Shown here piece after piece: positions 34,808 to 43,850 of a stretch of 64,000 bases of DNA. Every line of letters starts with the position of its first letter. The stretch's first letter is position 1. The position numbers and the translations under genes were made by a program. The notes below the pieces were generated by a model. The model ran no database searches. It had not been told where the DNA came from and saw only the letters and a list, made by a program, of their open reading frames with translations. Origin of the DNA: Actinomyces johnsonii (GTDB lineage: Bacteria; Actinomycetota; Actinomycetes; Actinomycetales; Actinomycetaceae); the NCBI RefSeq assembly GCF_006546835.1, contig NZ_VICB01000013.1, forward strand, positions 124,001 through 188,000, given 5' to 3'.

Positions 34808-36055
34808 ATGGTCATGACGGAACGCTTCAGGCACCTGTTGCCCGTGGTCCTCGGCGGTGACATCGGCGCCTACGCTCTGGCGCGGCAGCTTCACGAGGTC
34901 ACCGGCACGTCGGTGACGCTCGTGGCCTCGGATCCGATCGTGGCGATCTCCGAGTCGACCTACATCACCGTTGTCCACCAGGAGGCTGGGGCTCCACCGG
35001 AGCGGACGATCGAGCTCCTGCAGCGGTTGGTCCAGGGACGAGAGCCCCGCAGCGCCGTGCTCATGGCCAACACCGACGCCGCGGCCGCCATGATCTCCAC
35101 TCACCGCAGTGAGCTCGAGCCCACCTATGTCCTGCCATTCCCGGACATCGACGTACTCGATGCCGTCAGCGACAAAGCCTCCTTCTCCCGGCTGTGCGCC
35201 GAGGTGGGGGTGCTCACGCCCCGGGAGGTCGTCGTCGACCTGGCCGACCCCGACTGCGAGCCCCCGGCTTCGGCCTCCGAACTCGGCCTGGAGTTCCCAC
35301 TCGTGGCCAAGGCCGCCATCGGCGCCGACTACGACCGCATCTCCTTCCCCGGCAAGCGCAAGATCTGGTTCATCGACGACGCCGCCGAGCTGGCTGGCAT
35401 GTGGAAGAGCCTCAAGCAGGCCGGCTACCGCTCCACCTTCCTGGTCCAGGAGTGCATCCCCGGCGACGACACCGCCATGCGCTCGGTGACCGCCTACATG
35501 GACTCCACCGGCGAGCTGCGCCTCATCGGCTCGGCGCGTGTGCTCCTGCAGGATCATGCGCCCACCATGATCGGCAACCCGGTCGCCATGATCACCGAGG
35601 CCTTCCCGGACCTGTGGGACGCCACGCGCCGCCTGCTGAGCCACGCCGGCTACCGGGGGTTCGCCAACCTCGACATCAAGGTGGACCCCCGCGACGGGCG
35701 CGAGCTCTTCTTCGAAGTCAACCCCCGCATCGGCCGCAACTCCTTCTACCTGACCGCCGCCGGGGCCAACCCCATGGCCGTTATGCTCAAGGACCTGGTT
35801 CTGGATCAGCGCGACGAGCCCATCGAGGTCACCCGGCAGGTCCTCTACTCCCTGGTTCCCGACGGCGTCATCGCGCGCTACGTGTCCGACGAGGCGCTGC
35901 GCCGCAAGGCCAGGAACCTGGGGCGAGGCATCGATCCGCTGCGCGATCCGGCCGAGCGCTCGCTGCGTCGGCGCGTAACGATCGAGCTCCAGCGCCTCAA
36001 CCACTACCGCAAGTTCGCCCGCAACTATCCGCAACGAGTCGACAGGTCCCGCTGA
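34808..36055 (+). CDS. ATP-grasp ligase, candidate peptidoglycan bridge amino-acid ligase
   Basis: This 415-residue protein has an ATP-grasp fold: N-terminal PVVLGGDIGAYALARQL, central lysine-containing strands (FPLVAKAAIGADYD and FLVQECIPGDD), and the metal-binding end LFFEVNPRIGRNSFY, in which E and N are typical metal ligands. Size and layout resemble D-aspartate ligases (Asl type) that add D-Asp to the Lys side chain of peptidoglycan precursors. That role is inference, supported by the FemAB-like gene beginning directly after its stop. The enzyme might add D-Asp or D-Glu, residues known in Actinomyces cross-bridges. A second ATG at 34814 is equally possible. Confidence 0.75.
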   Translation: MVMTERFRHLLPVVLGGDIGAYALARQLHEVTGTSVTLVASDPIVAISESTYITVVHQEAGAPPERTIELLQRLVQGREPRSAVLMANTDAAAAMISTHRSELEPTYVLPFPDIDVLDAVSDKASFSRLCAEVGVLTPREVVVDLADPDCEPPASASELGLEFPLVAKAAIGADYDRISFPGKRKIWFIDDAAELAGMWKSLKQAGYRSTFLVQECIPGDDTAMRSVTAYMDSTGELRLIGSARVLLQDHAPTMIGNPVAMITEAFPDLWDATRRLLSHAGYRGFANLDIKVDPRDGRELFFEVNPRIGRNSFYLTAAGANPMAVMLKDLVLDQRDEPIEVTRQVLYSLVPDGVIARYVSDEALRRKARNLGRGIDPLRDPAERSLRRRVTIELQRLNHYRKFARNYPQRVDRSR

Positions 36056-37387
36056 ATGCCCGAGAACGAGAACATGCCCGACAGCACCACCCCCGACGCC
36101 ACGCCCGACACTGCCGCGAAGACCCCCGAGCCCCCTCAGAACGCCGCCGGCACCACTCCTGAGACTGCCACCGGCAAGCCCGGGAAGAGCCAGCGGGCTG
36201 AGAAGCCTGAGAAGGCTGAGAAGACCGAAAAGCCTGAGAACACCGAGAACAACACTGACAAGGTCGAGACTCCTCAGAAGACCGAGAAGGTCGAGAAGGC
36301 TGACAAGCCCCGGGCCTCCCGGCCCACGCACCCCGAGCCGGTGCACTCCACCTCGGACCGCTCCGAGACCCTGCGCCGGGTCGACGGGCGCGAGATGCGC
36401 CTGGCCGTGGGCAATAGCCCCTTCCCGGTCGAGCAGACCGAGGCTTGGGAGCGCTTCGAGGAGGCCATGGGACGTCCTCTGTGGGGGCGCTACCTGTACG
36501 AGGACGAGGGCAAGCCAGTGGCCGCCATCGCCCTGTACCGCTACGAGGTGGGTGGCCAAGCCTTCCTATGGGCCAAGCACGGCCCGGTCTGGCTCAAGGA
36601 GCAGTCGCCCGAGCGCGAGGCGCACCTGCGCCGCCTGCTGCGCTCGGTGGTCAAGGAGCGCGACCGCTCCGTGCGCTTCGTGCGCATGCATGCCCGCTAC
36701 CGCGACACCGACCTGCGAGAGCTGCTGTCCACCATCACCTACGACCGCACCTACGTCATCGACCTGGTGCCCAAGACACCGGAGAAGATGGCCGCCGTCA
36801 TGCCCAAGGACGGACGGCGGGCGGTCAAGCGCGCCGAGCGCGTGGCCCGGGAGGCCGGCTGCACCATTAGTGATGAGACCGGCCTGAGCCGCGCGGAGTT
36901 CGACAAGGTCTACGAGGTCCTGCGAGAGACCGCCAAACGAGACGGCTTCAAGCCCCACGACGCCGAGGTCTACTGGACCATGCTGACGGCCCTGGGGGAG
37001 AAGAACGCCCGCCTGTTCGTTCTGCGCAAGGACGGCGTGCCCCACGCCTGGGACCTCATCCTCACCTCGGGCAAGGACTCCGTGGCCTACTACGGCGCCT
37101 CCTCCAACGAGTCGCGCACCTTCCGCGGGGCCGAGGCCCTGGACTGGTGGGCCGCCTGCACCCTGGCGCAGGAGGGCTACCGCGGCCTGGACCTCATGGG
37201 GGCCGGCTCCACCCGTGTCCCCTCGCTCTACACGGTGGGGCAGTACAAGAAGCGCTACGCCCAGCACGTCACTGAGGTCGACGGTGCCTGGGACGTCCCG
37301 GTCTCCCGGTTCATCTACTCCGGAATGTCCGCCGCCAAGCGCCTGCGTGACGCACTGCGCGCGCGGCGTGGCTCACGGGAGGACTGA
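36056..37387 (+). CDS. FemAB-like aminoacyltransferase with charged N-terminal tail
   Basis: The C-terminal 330 residues have the FemABX / lipid II bridge aminoacyltransferase fold: PFPVEQTEAWERFEEAMGRP at the start, KPVAAIALYRY, then KDGRRAVKRAERVAREAGC, VYEVLRETAKRDGF, AWDLILTSGKDSVAYYGAS, and LDLMGAGSTRVPSLYTVGQY. Such enzymes use aminoacyl-tRNA to extend peptidoglycan side bridges. The first 105 residues are low-complexity, rich in K, E, T and P with repeated EK and TEK units, and probably disordered. The ATG directly abuts the stop of the ATP-grasp gene; another ATG at 36074 is possible. Confidence 0.85.
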   Translation: MPENENMPDSTTPDATPDTAAKTPEPPQNAAGTTPETATGKPGKSQRAEKPEKAEKTEKPENTENNTDKVETPQKTEKVEKADKPRASRPTHPEPVHSTSDRSETLRRVDGREMRLAVGNSPFPVEQTEAWERFEEAMGRPLWGRYLYEDEGKPVAAIALYRYEVGGQAFLWAKHGPVWLKEQSPEREAHLRRLLRSVVKERDRSVRFVRMHARYRDTDLRELLSTITYDRTYVIDLVPKTPEKMAAVMPKDGRRAVKRAERVAREAGCTISDETGLSRAEFDKVYEVLRETAKRDGFKPHDAEVYWTMLTALGEKNARLFVLRKDGVPHAWDLILTSGKDSVAYYGASSNESRTFRGAEALDWWAACTLAQEGYRGLDLMGAGSTRVPSLYTVGQYKKRYAQHVTEVDGAWDVPVSRFIYSGMSAAKRLRDALRARRGSRED

Positions 37388-37471
37388 GTCCGCGCGCCCA
37401 CGACGTAGACTCGCGGCCGAACCGGGGTGCACCAGTACAGCGCCCCACACCGATGCAGAGGAGACGAGCCC

Positions 37472-39526
37472 GTGTCAGACAAGCCCACGATCGACATCAC
37501 CCTCGACGGCGCGCCGCGCACCATCGAGGCGGGCACCACGGGAACGCTCCTGCTGCAGGATGCCATCAAATCCGATGGCGTCGTTGCGATGCGCGTCAAC
37601 GGCGAGCCCTGGGACTTGGACCGCCAGCTTCTGGCGGGCGCCGTCGTCGAGCCCATCGCCCTGTCCAGCGAGGATGGCCTGAACATCCTGCGCCACAGCG
37701 CCACCCACGTCATGGCCCAGGCCGTCCAGGAGATGTTCCCGCAGGTCAATCTCGGCATCGGCCCGTTCATCACCGACGGCTTCTACTACGACTTCGGAGC
37801 TATCGACGCCGTCACCCCCGAGATGCTGCGCGAGATCGAGAAGCGCATGAAGCGGATCGTCAAGGAGGGGCAGCGCTTCGTGCGCCGCGACATCACCGAG
37901 GCCGAGGGGCGCGAGGAGCTGGCGGACCAGCCCTACAAGCTCGAGCTCATCACCACCAAGGGCGCGGGCGCCGAGGGCGCCTCGGTCGAGGTCGGTGCCG
38001 GGGGGCTGACCATGTACGACAACGTCCGGCGCGACGGGAGCGTCGCCTGGACGGACCTGTGCCGTGGCCCCCACCTGCCCTCGACCCGTCTGATCGGGCA
38101 GGGCTTCGCACTGACCAAGTCCTCATCGGCCTACTGGAAGGGCGACCAGTCCGGCGACTCCCTCCAGCGCATCTACGGCACCGCCTGGGCCAGCAAGGAC
38201 GACCTCAAGGCCTATCAGACCCGTCTGACCGAGGCCGCCAGGCGCGACCACCGCAAGCTCGGCGCTGAGCTCGACCTCTACTCCTTTCCCGAGGAGATCG
38301 GCCCCGGCCTGGTGGTCTTCCACCCCAAGGGCGCCATGCTGCGTCACCAGATCGAGCAGTACGTCGTCGATCGCCACATGGATTACGGCTTCGACTTCGT
38401 CCACACCCCCGAGATCTCCAAGGGAGGGCTCTTCCACACCTCGGGTCACCTGCCCTACTACGCCGACACCATGTTCCCGCCGATGCTCGCCGACGAGGAG
38501 CGCGACGGACAGGGCAACATCACGAAGGCGGGCCAGGAGTACTACCTCAAGGCCATGAACTGCCCGATGCACAACCTCATCTTCCGCTCCCGGGGCCGCT
38601 CCTACCGCGAGCTGCCGCTGCGCTTCTTCGAGATGGGGCACGACTATCGCTACGAGAAGTCCGGCGTCGTCCACGGGCTAACCCGCATGCGCGGCTTCAC
38701 CCAGGACGACTCGCACACCTACTGCACCCCTGAGCAGGCCGGTGAGGAGATCCGCGCCCAGATCGACTTCTTCCTGTCCATCCTCAAGGCCTTCGGACTG
38801 ACCGATTTCTACCTCGAGCTGTCCACCCGCGACGAGGACGGCGCCAAGAAGGACAAGTTCATCGGCTCCGACGCCGACTGGGCCGCCGCCACGCAGGCCC
38901 TTCAGGACGCCTGCGACGCCTCCGGGCTCGAAGTCGTCCCCGACCCCGGCGGCGCCGCCTTCTACGGCCCCAAGGTCTCGGTGCAGGTCAAGGACGCGAT
39001 CGGCCGGACCTGGCAGATGTCCACCATCCAGTACGACTTCAACCAGCCCGAGCGCTTCGACCTGGAGTACACGGCCGCCGACGGCACCCACCAGCGCCCC
39101 ATCATGATCCACTCGGCCAAATTGGGCAGCGTGGAGCGCTTCATCGGGGTGCTCACCGAACACTACGCGGGCGCCTTCCCCGCCTGGCTCTCCCCGGTGC
39201 AGGTCCGCCTCATCCCCGTGGCCGAGGCCTTTGACGCCTACGTCGACGACGTCGCCGCTCAGCTGCGCGCCCGGGGAGTGCGCGTCGAGGTGGACCACTC
39301 CGATGACCGCTTCGGCAAGAAAATCCGCAACGCCTCCAAGGACAAGATCCCCTTCACCCTCATCGCCGGTGGGGAGGACGCCGAAGCCGGTGCCGTCTCC
39401 TTCCGGTTCCGCGACGGCGAGCAGACCAACGGCGTGCCCGTCAAGGAGGCCGTGGCGCATATCGTCGGCGTCATCGATGCCCGTATCAACGACTCGGCGG
39501 GGGAGAAGCTGCACAGTGACAGGTGA
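37472..39526 (+). CDS. thrS: threonine-tRNA ligase
   Basis: Class II synthetase charging tRNA-Thr. The 684 residues have an N-terminal TGS domain ([16 protein letters not shown]), the editing domain with HSATHVMAQ, and the catalytic core with [13 protein letters not shown] (zinc cysteine), [33 protein letters not shown] and the C-terminal anticodon-binding domain. GTG at 37472 is chosen because AGAGGAGA lies 7 nt upstream; an open frame extends to 37427. The HIT-family gene starts inside its last codons. Confidence 0.98.
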   Translation: MSDKPTIDITLDGAPRTIEAGTTGTLLLQDAIKSDGVVAMRVNGEPWDLDRQLLAGAVVEPIALSSEDGLNILRHSATHVMAQAVQEMFPQVNLGIGPFITDGFYYDFGAIDAVTPEMLREIEKRMKRIVKEGQRFVRRDITEAEGREELADQPYKLELITTKGAGAEGASVEVGAGGLTMYDNVRRDGSVAWTDLCRGPHLPSTRLIGQGFALTKSSSAYWKGDQSGDSLQRIYGTAWASKDDLKAYQTRLTEAARRDHRKLGAELDLYSFPEEIGPGLVVFHPKGAMLRHQIEQYVVDRHMDYGFDFVHTPEISKGGLFHTSGHLPYYADTMFPPMLADEERDGQGNITKAGQEYYLKAMNCPMHNLIFRSRGRSYRELPLRFFEMGHDYRYEKSGVVHGLTRMRGFTQDDSHTYCTPEQAGEEIRAQIDFFLSILKAFGLTDFYLELSTRDEDGAKKDKFIGSDADWAAATQALQDACDASGLEVVPDPGGAAFYGPKVSVQVKDAIGRTWQMSTIQYDFNQPERFDLEYTAADGTHQRPIMIHSAKLGSVERFIGVLTEHYAGAFPAWLSPVQVRLIPVAEAFDAYVDDVAAQLRARGVRVEVDHSDDRFGKKIRNASKDKIPFTLIAGGEDAEAGAVSFRFRDGEQTNGVPVKEAVAHIVGVIDARINDSAGEKLHSDR

Positions 39527-40118
39527 GACGACTGACGACGCGACTGTCGGAAATAATGTTCAGGCCGAAGCGCCCTTCTACCACGAGGGCGCTCCGCAGG
39601 CCTTCCAGCGCCTGTGGACCCCGCACCGCATGGTCTACATCGGAGGCCAGAACAAGCCCTCGGACGACACCCCCGCCCAGTGCCCCTTCTGTACGGGACC
39701 GGAACGCGGCGACGAGGAGTCGCTCATCGTCCACCGGGGGCGGACCGGCTACGTCATCATGAACCTCTACCCCTACAACACCGGCCACCTGCTGGTGTGC
39801 TCCTACCGGCACATCTCCGACTGGACCGAGGCCACCGTGGCCGAAAGGGAGGAGATCGGCGAGCTGACCGCCACGGCCATGAGCGTCGTACGCTCGGTGA
39901 GTCGCCCCCACGGCTTCAACCTGGGCATGAACCAGGGCGAGGTGGCCGGCGCGGGGATCGCCGCGCACCTCCACCAGCACATCGTGCCGCGCTGGAAGGG
40001 AGACGCCAACTTCATGCCCATCATTGGGCGGAGCAAACCCGTGCCCCAGCTGCTCGGCGAGCAGCGGGACATGCTCGCCTCCGCCTGGGCCATCCATGTT
40101 CAGGAGCCTGGGGACTGA
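39516..40118 (+). CDS. HIT-domain protein (AP4A phosphorylase-like)
   Basis: A 200-residue histidine-triad nucleotide hydrolase or phosphorylase. The triad [10 protein letters not shown] is at 151-160 and a metal-binding CPFC pair at 56-59. Position between thrS and pgsA matches mycobacterial Rv2613c, characterised as a diadenosine tetraphosphate phosphorylase, so removal of Ap4A made by aminoacyl-tRNA synthetases is a reasonable inference. The start is GTG at 39516, overlapping the thrS stop by 11 nt and preceded by GGGGGAGAAG. Confidence 0.88.
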   Translation: MTGETTDDATVGNNVQAEAPFYHEGAPQAFQRLWTPHRMVYIGGQNKPSDDTPAQCPFCTGPERGDEESLIVHRGRTGYVIMNLYPYNTGHLLVCSYRHISDWTEATVAEREEIGELTATAMSVVRSVSRPHGFNLGMNQGEVAGAGIAAHLHQHIVPRWKGDANFMPIIGRSKPVPQLLGEQRDMLASAWAIHVQEPGD

Positions 40119-40228
40119 TCCCCCTGGCCCGCTTCGACGAGCACCGTCATGCTGAGCGCATCAGTGCCCGTCCCAGCGCGTCTCAACGATCGTCTTCCTG
40201 ACTCCGTCACCCGAGATCTAAGGACCCC

Positions 40229-40864
40229 ATGCTCGGCAACCACGGCCGCGGTTTGACCAAGGCCCTGTTCACCCGCCCCGCGCTGGCGCTCGGCCGGCTC
40301 GGGGTGACTCCCAACATGCTCACCGTCACCGGGACGGTCCTGTCGGTGACGGCGGCGGTCACCCTGCTGCCCCGAGGACACTTCGTGACCGGGCCGCTCG
40401 TCCTGCTCGTGGTACTGGCGGCGGACTCCTTCGACGGCATCCTGGCCCGCGCCACCGGTGAGAGCTCGGTCTTCGGTGCCTTCCTCGACTCCACCATGGA
40501 CCGTCTGGCCGACGGCGCCGTCCTGGGCTCCCTGGCGGCCTGGGCCGCACTGACCATGCCGGCCGGCACGCTTCGCGCCGTTACGGTGGTCGCCGCTCTG
40601 GCGGCGATCGTCCTGGGCGCCACCGTCCCCTACGTCCGGGCGCGGGCCGAGTCCATCGGAGCCACCGCCAAGGTGGGGATCGCCGAGCGCACCGACCGGC
40701 TCCTTGTGGCCCTCGGCGCCACCTTCATCGTGGGACTGGGAGCGCCGCAGTGGTTACTCGCCGTCGCACTCGTCTACGTGGCGATCGCCTCCTTCATCAC
40801 CGTGGTTCAGCGCGTATGGACCGTCTACCAGCAGACACTACTCAGGGCGGGAGAGCCCGCATGA
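40229..40864 (+). CDS. pgsA: CDP-alcohol phosphatidyltransferase (phosphatidylinositol phosphate synthase)
   Basis: Integral membrane enzyme joining CDP-diacylglycerol to an alcohol, in this context inositol phosphate. The family signature D-x2-D-G-x2-A-R-x8-G-x3-D-x3-D is complete: D66, D69, G70, A73, R74, G83, D87, D91. The 211 residues contain about six hydrophobic segments. Position before the acyltransferase and pimA genes, as in mycobacteria, supports the PI-synthesis role over phosphatidylglycerol synthesis. The ribosome binding site AAGGA precedes the ATG. The stop overlaps the next start (ATGA). Confidence 0.93.
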   Translation: MLGNHGRGLTKALFTRPALALGRLGVTPNMLTVTGTVLSVTAAVTLLPRGHFVTGPLVLLVVLAADSFDGILARATGESSVFGAFLDSTMDRLADGAVLGSLAAWAALTMPAGTLRAVTVVAALAAIVLGATVPYVRARAESIGATAKVGIAERTDRLLVALGATFIVGLGAPQWLLAVALVYVAIASFITVVQRVWTVYQQTLLRAGEPA

Positions 40865-41847
40865 GGATGCGCCTGCCCACGGTTTCCGACGCCTACCGCC
40901 TGGCCTGGCGCGGTACGCGCCGCCTGCCCGCATCCTTGGGATACGGTCTGGCGCACACGGTCGCAGACGCCCTGTGGGCCTGGCACCGCCTCCGGCGCAC
41001 CACCACCGGCGTCGGACAACTCGAGCGCAATCTGTCCCGCATCCTTCCCCCGGGAACGCCGCCGCGCTCGCTCCACCGGATGTCACGCGCGGGGATGCGC
41101 TCATACATGCGCTACTTCTACGAGGCCTTCGCACTGCCCGGAATGACGCAGGACCAGGTACTCGCCCGCGTGCGTGCCGACGTCGACCCTCAGCTCTATG
41201 ACGATGTGCGCGCCGGCAGCATCGTCATGGCGCTGCCGCACATGGGCAATTGGGACCTCGTCGGCGCCTGGGCCTGCCGCGAGCTCGCCACCGTCCTGAC
41301 CGTCGCCGAGCGCCTCGAGCCCGACGACCTCTTCGACCAGTTCGTCGCCTTCCGGGAGGGACTGGGCATGCGGATCATCGGCCAGGCCCACGGGGAGAAG
41401 GTCTTCGACCGTCTCCTTGAGACTGCGGGCCAAGGCCACTACGTCATCGCCCTGCTGGCCGATCGGGACCTGTCATCAGCCGGAATCACCGCGCAGCTAG
41501 GCGGGGCCACCGCCCGAGTGGCGGCCGGGCCCGCGGCGATCGCACAGCGCCTGGACCTCCCCCTGTACGCCGTGTCGATCCACTACGAGCCCCTGTCGGG
41601 CGAGCGCCGTCGTCGGGCGGCCTCGCCGTGGGGACTCGTCCTGACCGCCCGCCCTGTCCCGGCACCGCAGGGGCCGGAGGGACGCGAGCGGGTCGTGGCG
41701 CACACCCGCGCCTGGGTCGCCGAGCTGGGACCGTCGATCGCCGAGCACGCGGAGGACTGGCACATGCTTCAACCCGTCTTCGATGCGGACCTGGACCAGG
41801 ACCGCCTTGCCCGCAGCCACGCCCGCGAGCAGCAGGAGCACCCATGA
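40861..41847 (+). CDS. phosphatidylinositol mannoside acyltransferase
   Basis: A 328-residue member of the LpxL/HtrB-like acyltransferase family, which includes mycobacterial PatA (Rv2611c). The catalytic HX4D motif is HMGNWD at 127-132. It would acylate the mannose of PIM lipids on the inner face of the membrane. It overlaps pgsA upstream and pimA downstream by ATGA junctions, so the three genes are translationally coupled. No long membrane helix is evident; a hydrophobic or amphipathic N-terminus probably associates with the membrane. Confidence 0.92.
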   Translation: MRMRLPTVSDAYRLAWRGTRRLPASLGYGLAHTVADALWAWHRLRRTTTGVGQLERNLSRILPPGTPPRSLHRMSRAGMRSYMRYFYEAFALPGMTQDQVLARVRADVDPQLYDDVRAGSIVMALPHMGNWDLVGAWACRELATVLTVAERLEPDDLFDQFVAFREGLGMRIIGQAHGEKVFDRLLETAGQGHYVIALLADRDLSSAGITAQLGGATARVAAGPAAIAQRLDLPLYAVSIHYEPLSGERRRRAASPWGLVLTARPVPAPQGPEGRERVVAHTRAWVAELGPSIAEHAEDWHMLQPVFDADLDQDRLARSHAREQQEHP

Positions 41848-43025
41848 GGATCGGCATCGTCTGCCCCTATTCCCTCGACGCTCACGGAGGCGTCCAAGTC
41901 CATGTCATGGACCTGGCCGGTGAGCTCTTCCGGCGAGGGCACGAAGTCCAAGTCCTGGCGCCCGCCTCTCAGGACACCGACCTGCCGGACTGGGTGACCA
42001 GCGCCGGGGACTCCATAGCCATCCCCTACAACGGCTCGGTGGCGCGACTCAACTTCGGTGCACTCGTCGCTAGGCGGGCCAGGCGCTGGCTGGAGGCCGG
42101 TGACTTCGATATCCTCCATATCCACGAGCCCATCACACCCAGTGTCGGAATGCTGACCCTCCAGGCCGCCGGCGGCCCGATCGTGGGCACCTTCCACGCA
42201 GCCATGGACCGCTCGCTTGCCCGCGAGCTGCTGAGCCCGGCGACGGTGCCTCTCATGGAGAAACTCTCCGCCCGCATCGCCGTCTCGGAGGAGGCCCGAC
42301 GCACCCTCATCCAGTACCACGGCGGCGACGCCGTCGTCATCCCCAATGGGGTCAATGTCTCCCCTTTCTCCAACGCGCCCAAGGACGACCCCCGGTTCCT
42401 GGGAACGGACGATGCTCCCACCATCTCCTTCCTGGGACGCCTTGACGAGCCCCGAAAGGGGCTGCGGGTCCTGGCTGACGCCATCCCCACGGTGCTGACA
42501 TCCGTTCCGGGCGCCCGCTTCCTCATCGCCGGCCGCGGGCAGGCCCAGGAGATTCGCGACGAGCTCGCCCGCTTCGGCGACTCAGTGGTTTTCCTGGGGG
42601 GAGTCAGCGATCAGGACAAGGCCGCCATGCTGGCCTCGGCCACCTGCTACGTGGCCCCGCAGACCGGCGGGGAGTCCTTCGGCATCGTCCTGGTGGAGGC
42701 CATGGCCGCGGGCACCCGGGTCATCGCCTCCGACCTCAAGGCATTCTCAGACGTACTCGCCGAAGGCCGCTACGGGGCACTGTTCCGCAACGAGGACGGG
42801 GAGGACCTGGCCCGGGTCATCATCGATACCCTGCAGGACACCCCGGCCGCTCAGGCCCGTCAGGAGGCGGCCTCCCAGGCCGTCGGGCGATACGACTGGT
42901 CCACGGTTACCGACCAGGTCCTCGACGTCTACGACATGGCCCTGTCCACCGCCCACACCCGGGTGGCGCCGGCGCCCGGTTCACGTACGATGCTGGGCCG
43001 ACTGCGCGACGCCCTGGACGACTAG
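41844..43025 (+). CDS. pimA: phosphatidylinositol alpha-mannosyltransferase
   Basis: GT4 (GT-B fold) glycosyltransferase adding the first mannose from GDP-mannose to phosphatidylinositol. The 393 residues show the N-terminal GGVQVHV at 15-21, HIHEPITPS, GTFHA, VIPNGV, FLGRLDEPRKGL, and the donor-binding EX7E motif in GGESFGIVLVEAMA. The context with pgsA and the PatA-like gene fixes the role. The ATG overlaps the previous stop. Confidence 0.95.
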   Translation: MRIGIVCPYSLDAHGGVQVHVMDLAGELFRRGHEVQVLAPASQDTDLPDWVTSAGDSIAIPYNGSVARLNFGALVARRARRWLEAGDFDILHIHEPITPSVGMLTLQAAGGPIVGTFHAAMDRSLARELLSPATVPLMEKLSARIAVSEEARRTLIQYHGGDAVVIPNGVNVSPFSNAPKDDPRFLGTDDAPTISFLGRLDEPRKGLRVLADAIPTVLTSVPGARFLIAGRGQAQEIRDELARFGDSVVFLGGVSDQDKAAMLASATCYVAPQTGGESFGIVLVEAMAAGTRVIASDLKAFSDVLAEGRYGALFRNEDGEDLARVIIDTLQDTPAAQARQEAASQAVGRYDWSTVTDQVLDVYDMALSTAHTRVAPAPGSRTMLGRLRDALDD

Positions 43026-43108
43026 CATCCGCGGCGAGCGCGGGATCGTGCGACGGACGAACGATGACGACCGGCGAAGACCATCTCAGGAGTGATGAAG
43101 GACCGACA

Positions 43109-43846
43109 ATGACAGCCATGACAGAAGCGATCGGCCTGCCCGCAGGTACGACTGCGGCCCTCGCGGCGCAGTCCTCCACGACGCCTGCCGCAACGGTGCC
43201 GGTATGGAGCGTCGTCGTGTTGCTCGTCGGACTGGCCGTAGTCATCGGATGGGCCCTGTACGTCAGGGCGGTGAGAGTGGACCGACTGCACCGTCAGGTC
43301 CTGGGTTCACGGGCGACTCTGGAGGCTCAGCTCGTCCACCGGGCCGAGGCTGCAGCGGACCTGGCCACCACCCGTGCCCTGGACCCGGCCTCCAGCCTGC
43401 TATTAGCACAGGCCGCCCGCGAGGCGCTGGACGCCGAGGGTCCCATCGTCGACGACGGCCTGGACCCCTCTCCGCGCCTCGACGCTGCGCCCGTCAACGG
43501 CGCTGCCGGCGGCGTCACGCCGACCACCCGCAGTCGGGCCCTCATCGAGTCCGACCTCAGCCGGGTCCTGCGCACGGTGGTCTGCGAGTCCGCCCGCCGA
43601 GATCTCACCGAGGACCCGTTGAGCGCGCCCGCGCTCGGCCGACTCGACCGGGCCTGCTCCCGCCTGGTCCTGGCACGCAGGTTCCACAATACCCATGTCA
43701 GCGAGGCCCAGGCATTACGGGGCAGACTGCTCGTCCGAGTGTGTCATCTGGCCGGGCGCGCCCCCATGCCCCAGACCTTCGACGCCGACGACGACACCAC
43801 CCCCGAGGTGCAGCCGGCCCACGACGACCAGGCGCAATCGAGGTGA
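43109..43846 (+). CDS. LemA-like membrane-anchored protein
   Basis: A 245-residue protein with an N-terminal membrane helix (VVVLLVGLAVVIGWALYV, about 32-50) followed by a helical bundle similar to LemA: RVDRLHRQVLGSRATLEAQLVHRAEA near the start and LARRFHNTHVSEAQ plus a short PMPQTFD at the end, matching LemA's ARRFYN and terminal regions in form. A central polar insertion (about 110-150) is present. Function of LemA proteins is unclear. GAAGGA lies before the ATG at 43109; an upstream ATG at 43064 is less well supported. The PrsW-like protease gene follows after 4 nt. Confidence 0.7.
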   Translation: MTAMTEAIGLPAGTTAALAAQSSTTPAATVPVWSVVVLLVGLAVVIGWALYVRAVRVDRLHRQVLGSRATLEAQLVHRAEAAADLATTRALDPASSLLLAQAAREALDAEGPIVDDGLDPSPRLDAAPVNGAAGGVTPTTRSRALIESDLSRVLRTVVCESARRDLTEDPLSAPALGRLDRACSRLVLARRFHNTHVSEAQALRGRLLVRVCHLAGRAPMPQTFDADDDTTPEVQPAHDDQAQSR

Positions 43847-43850
43847 ACTG

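Noticed and set aside
34721-36559. 612-codon antisense frame over the ATP-grasp and FemAB genes
   Set aside because: No ribosome binding site, low-complexity product, and both sense genes show conserved motifs.
40119-40228. Possible small gene between the HIT gene and pgsA
   Set aside because: No frame with a ribosome binding site; it looks like a leader for pgsA.
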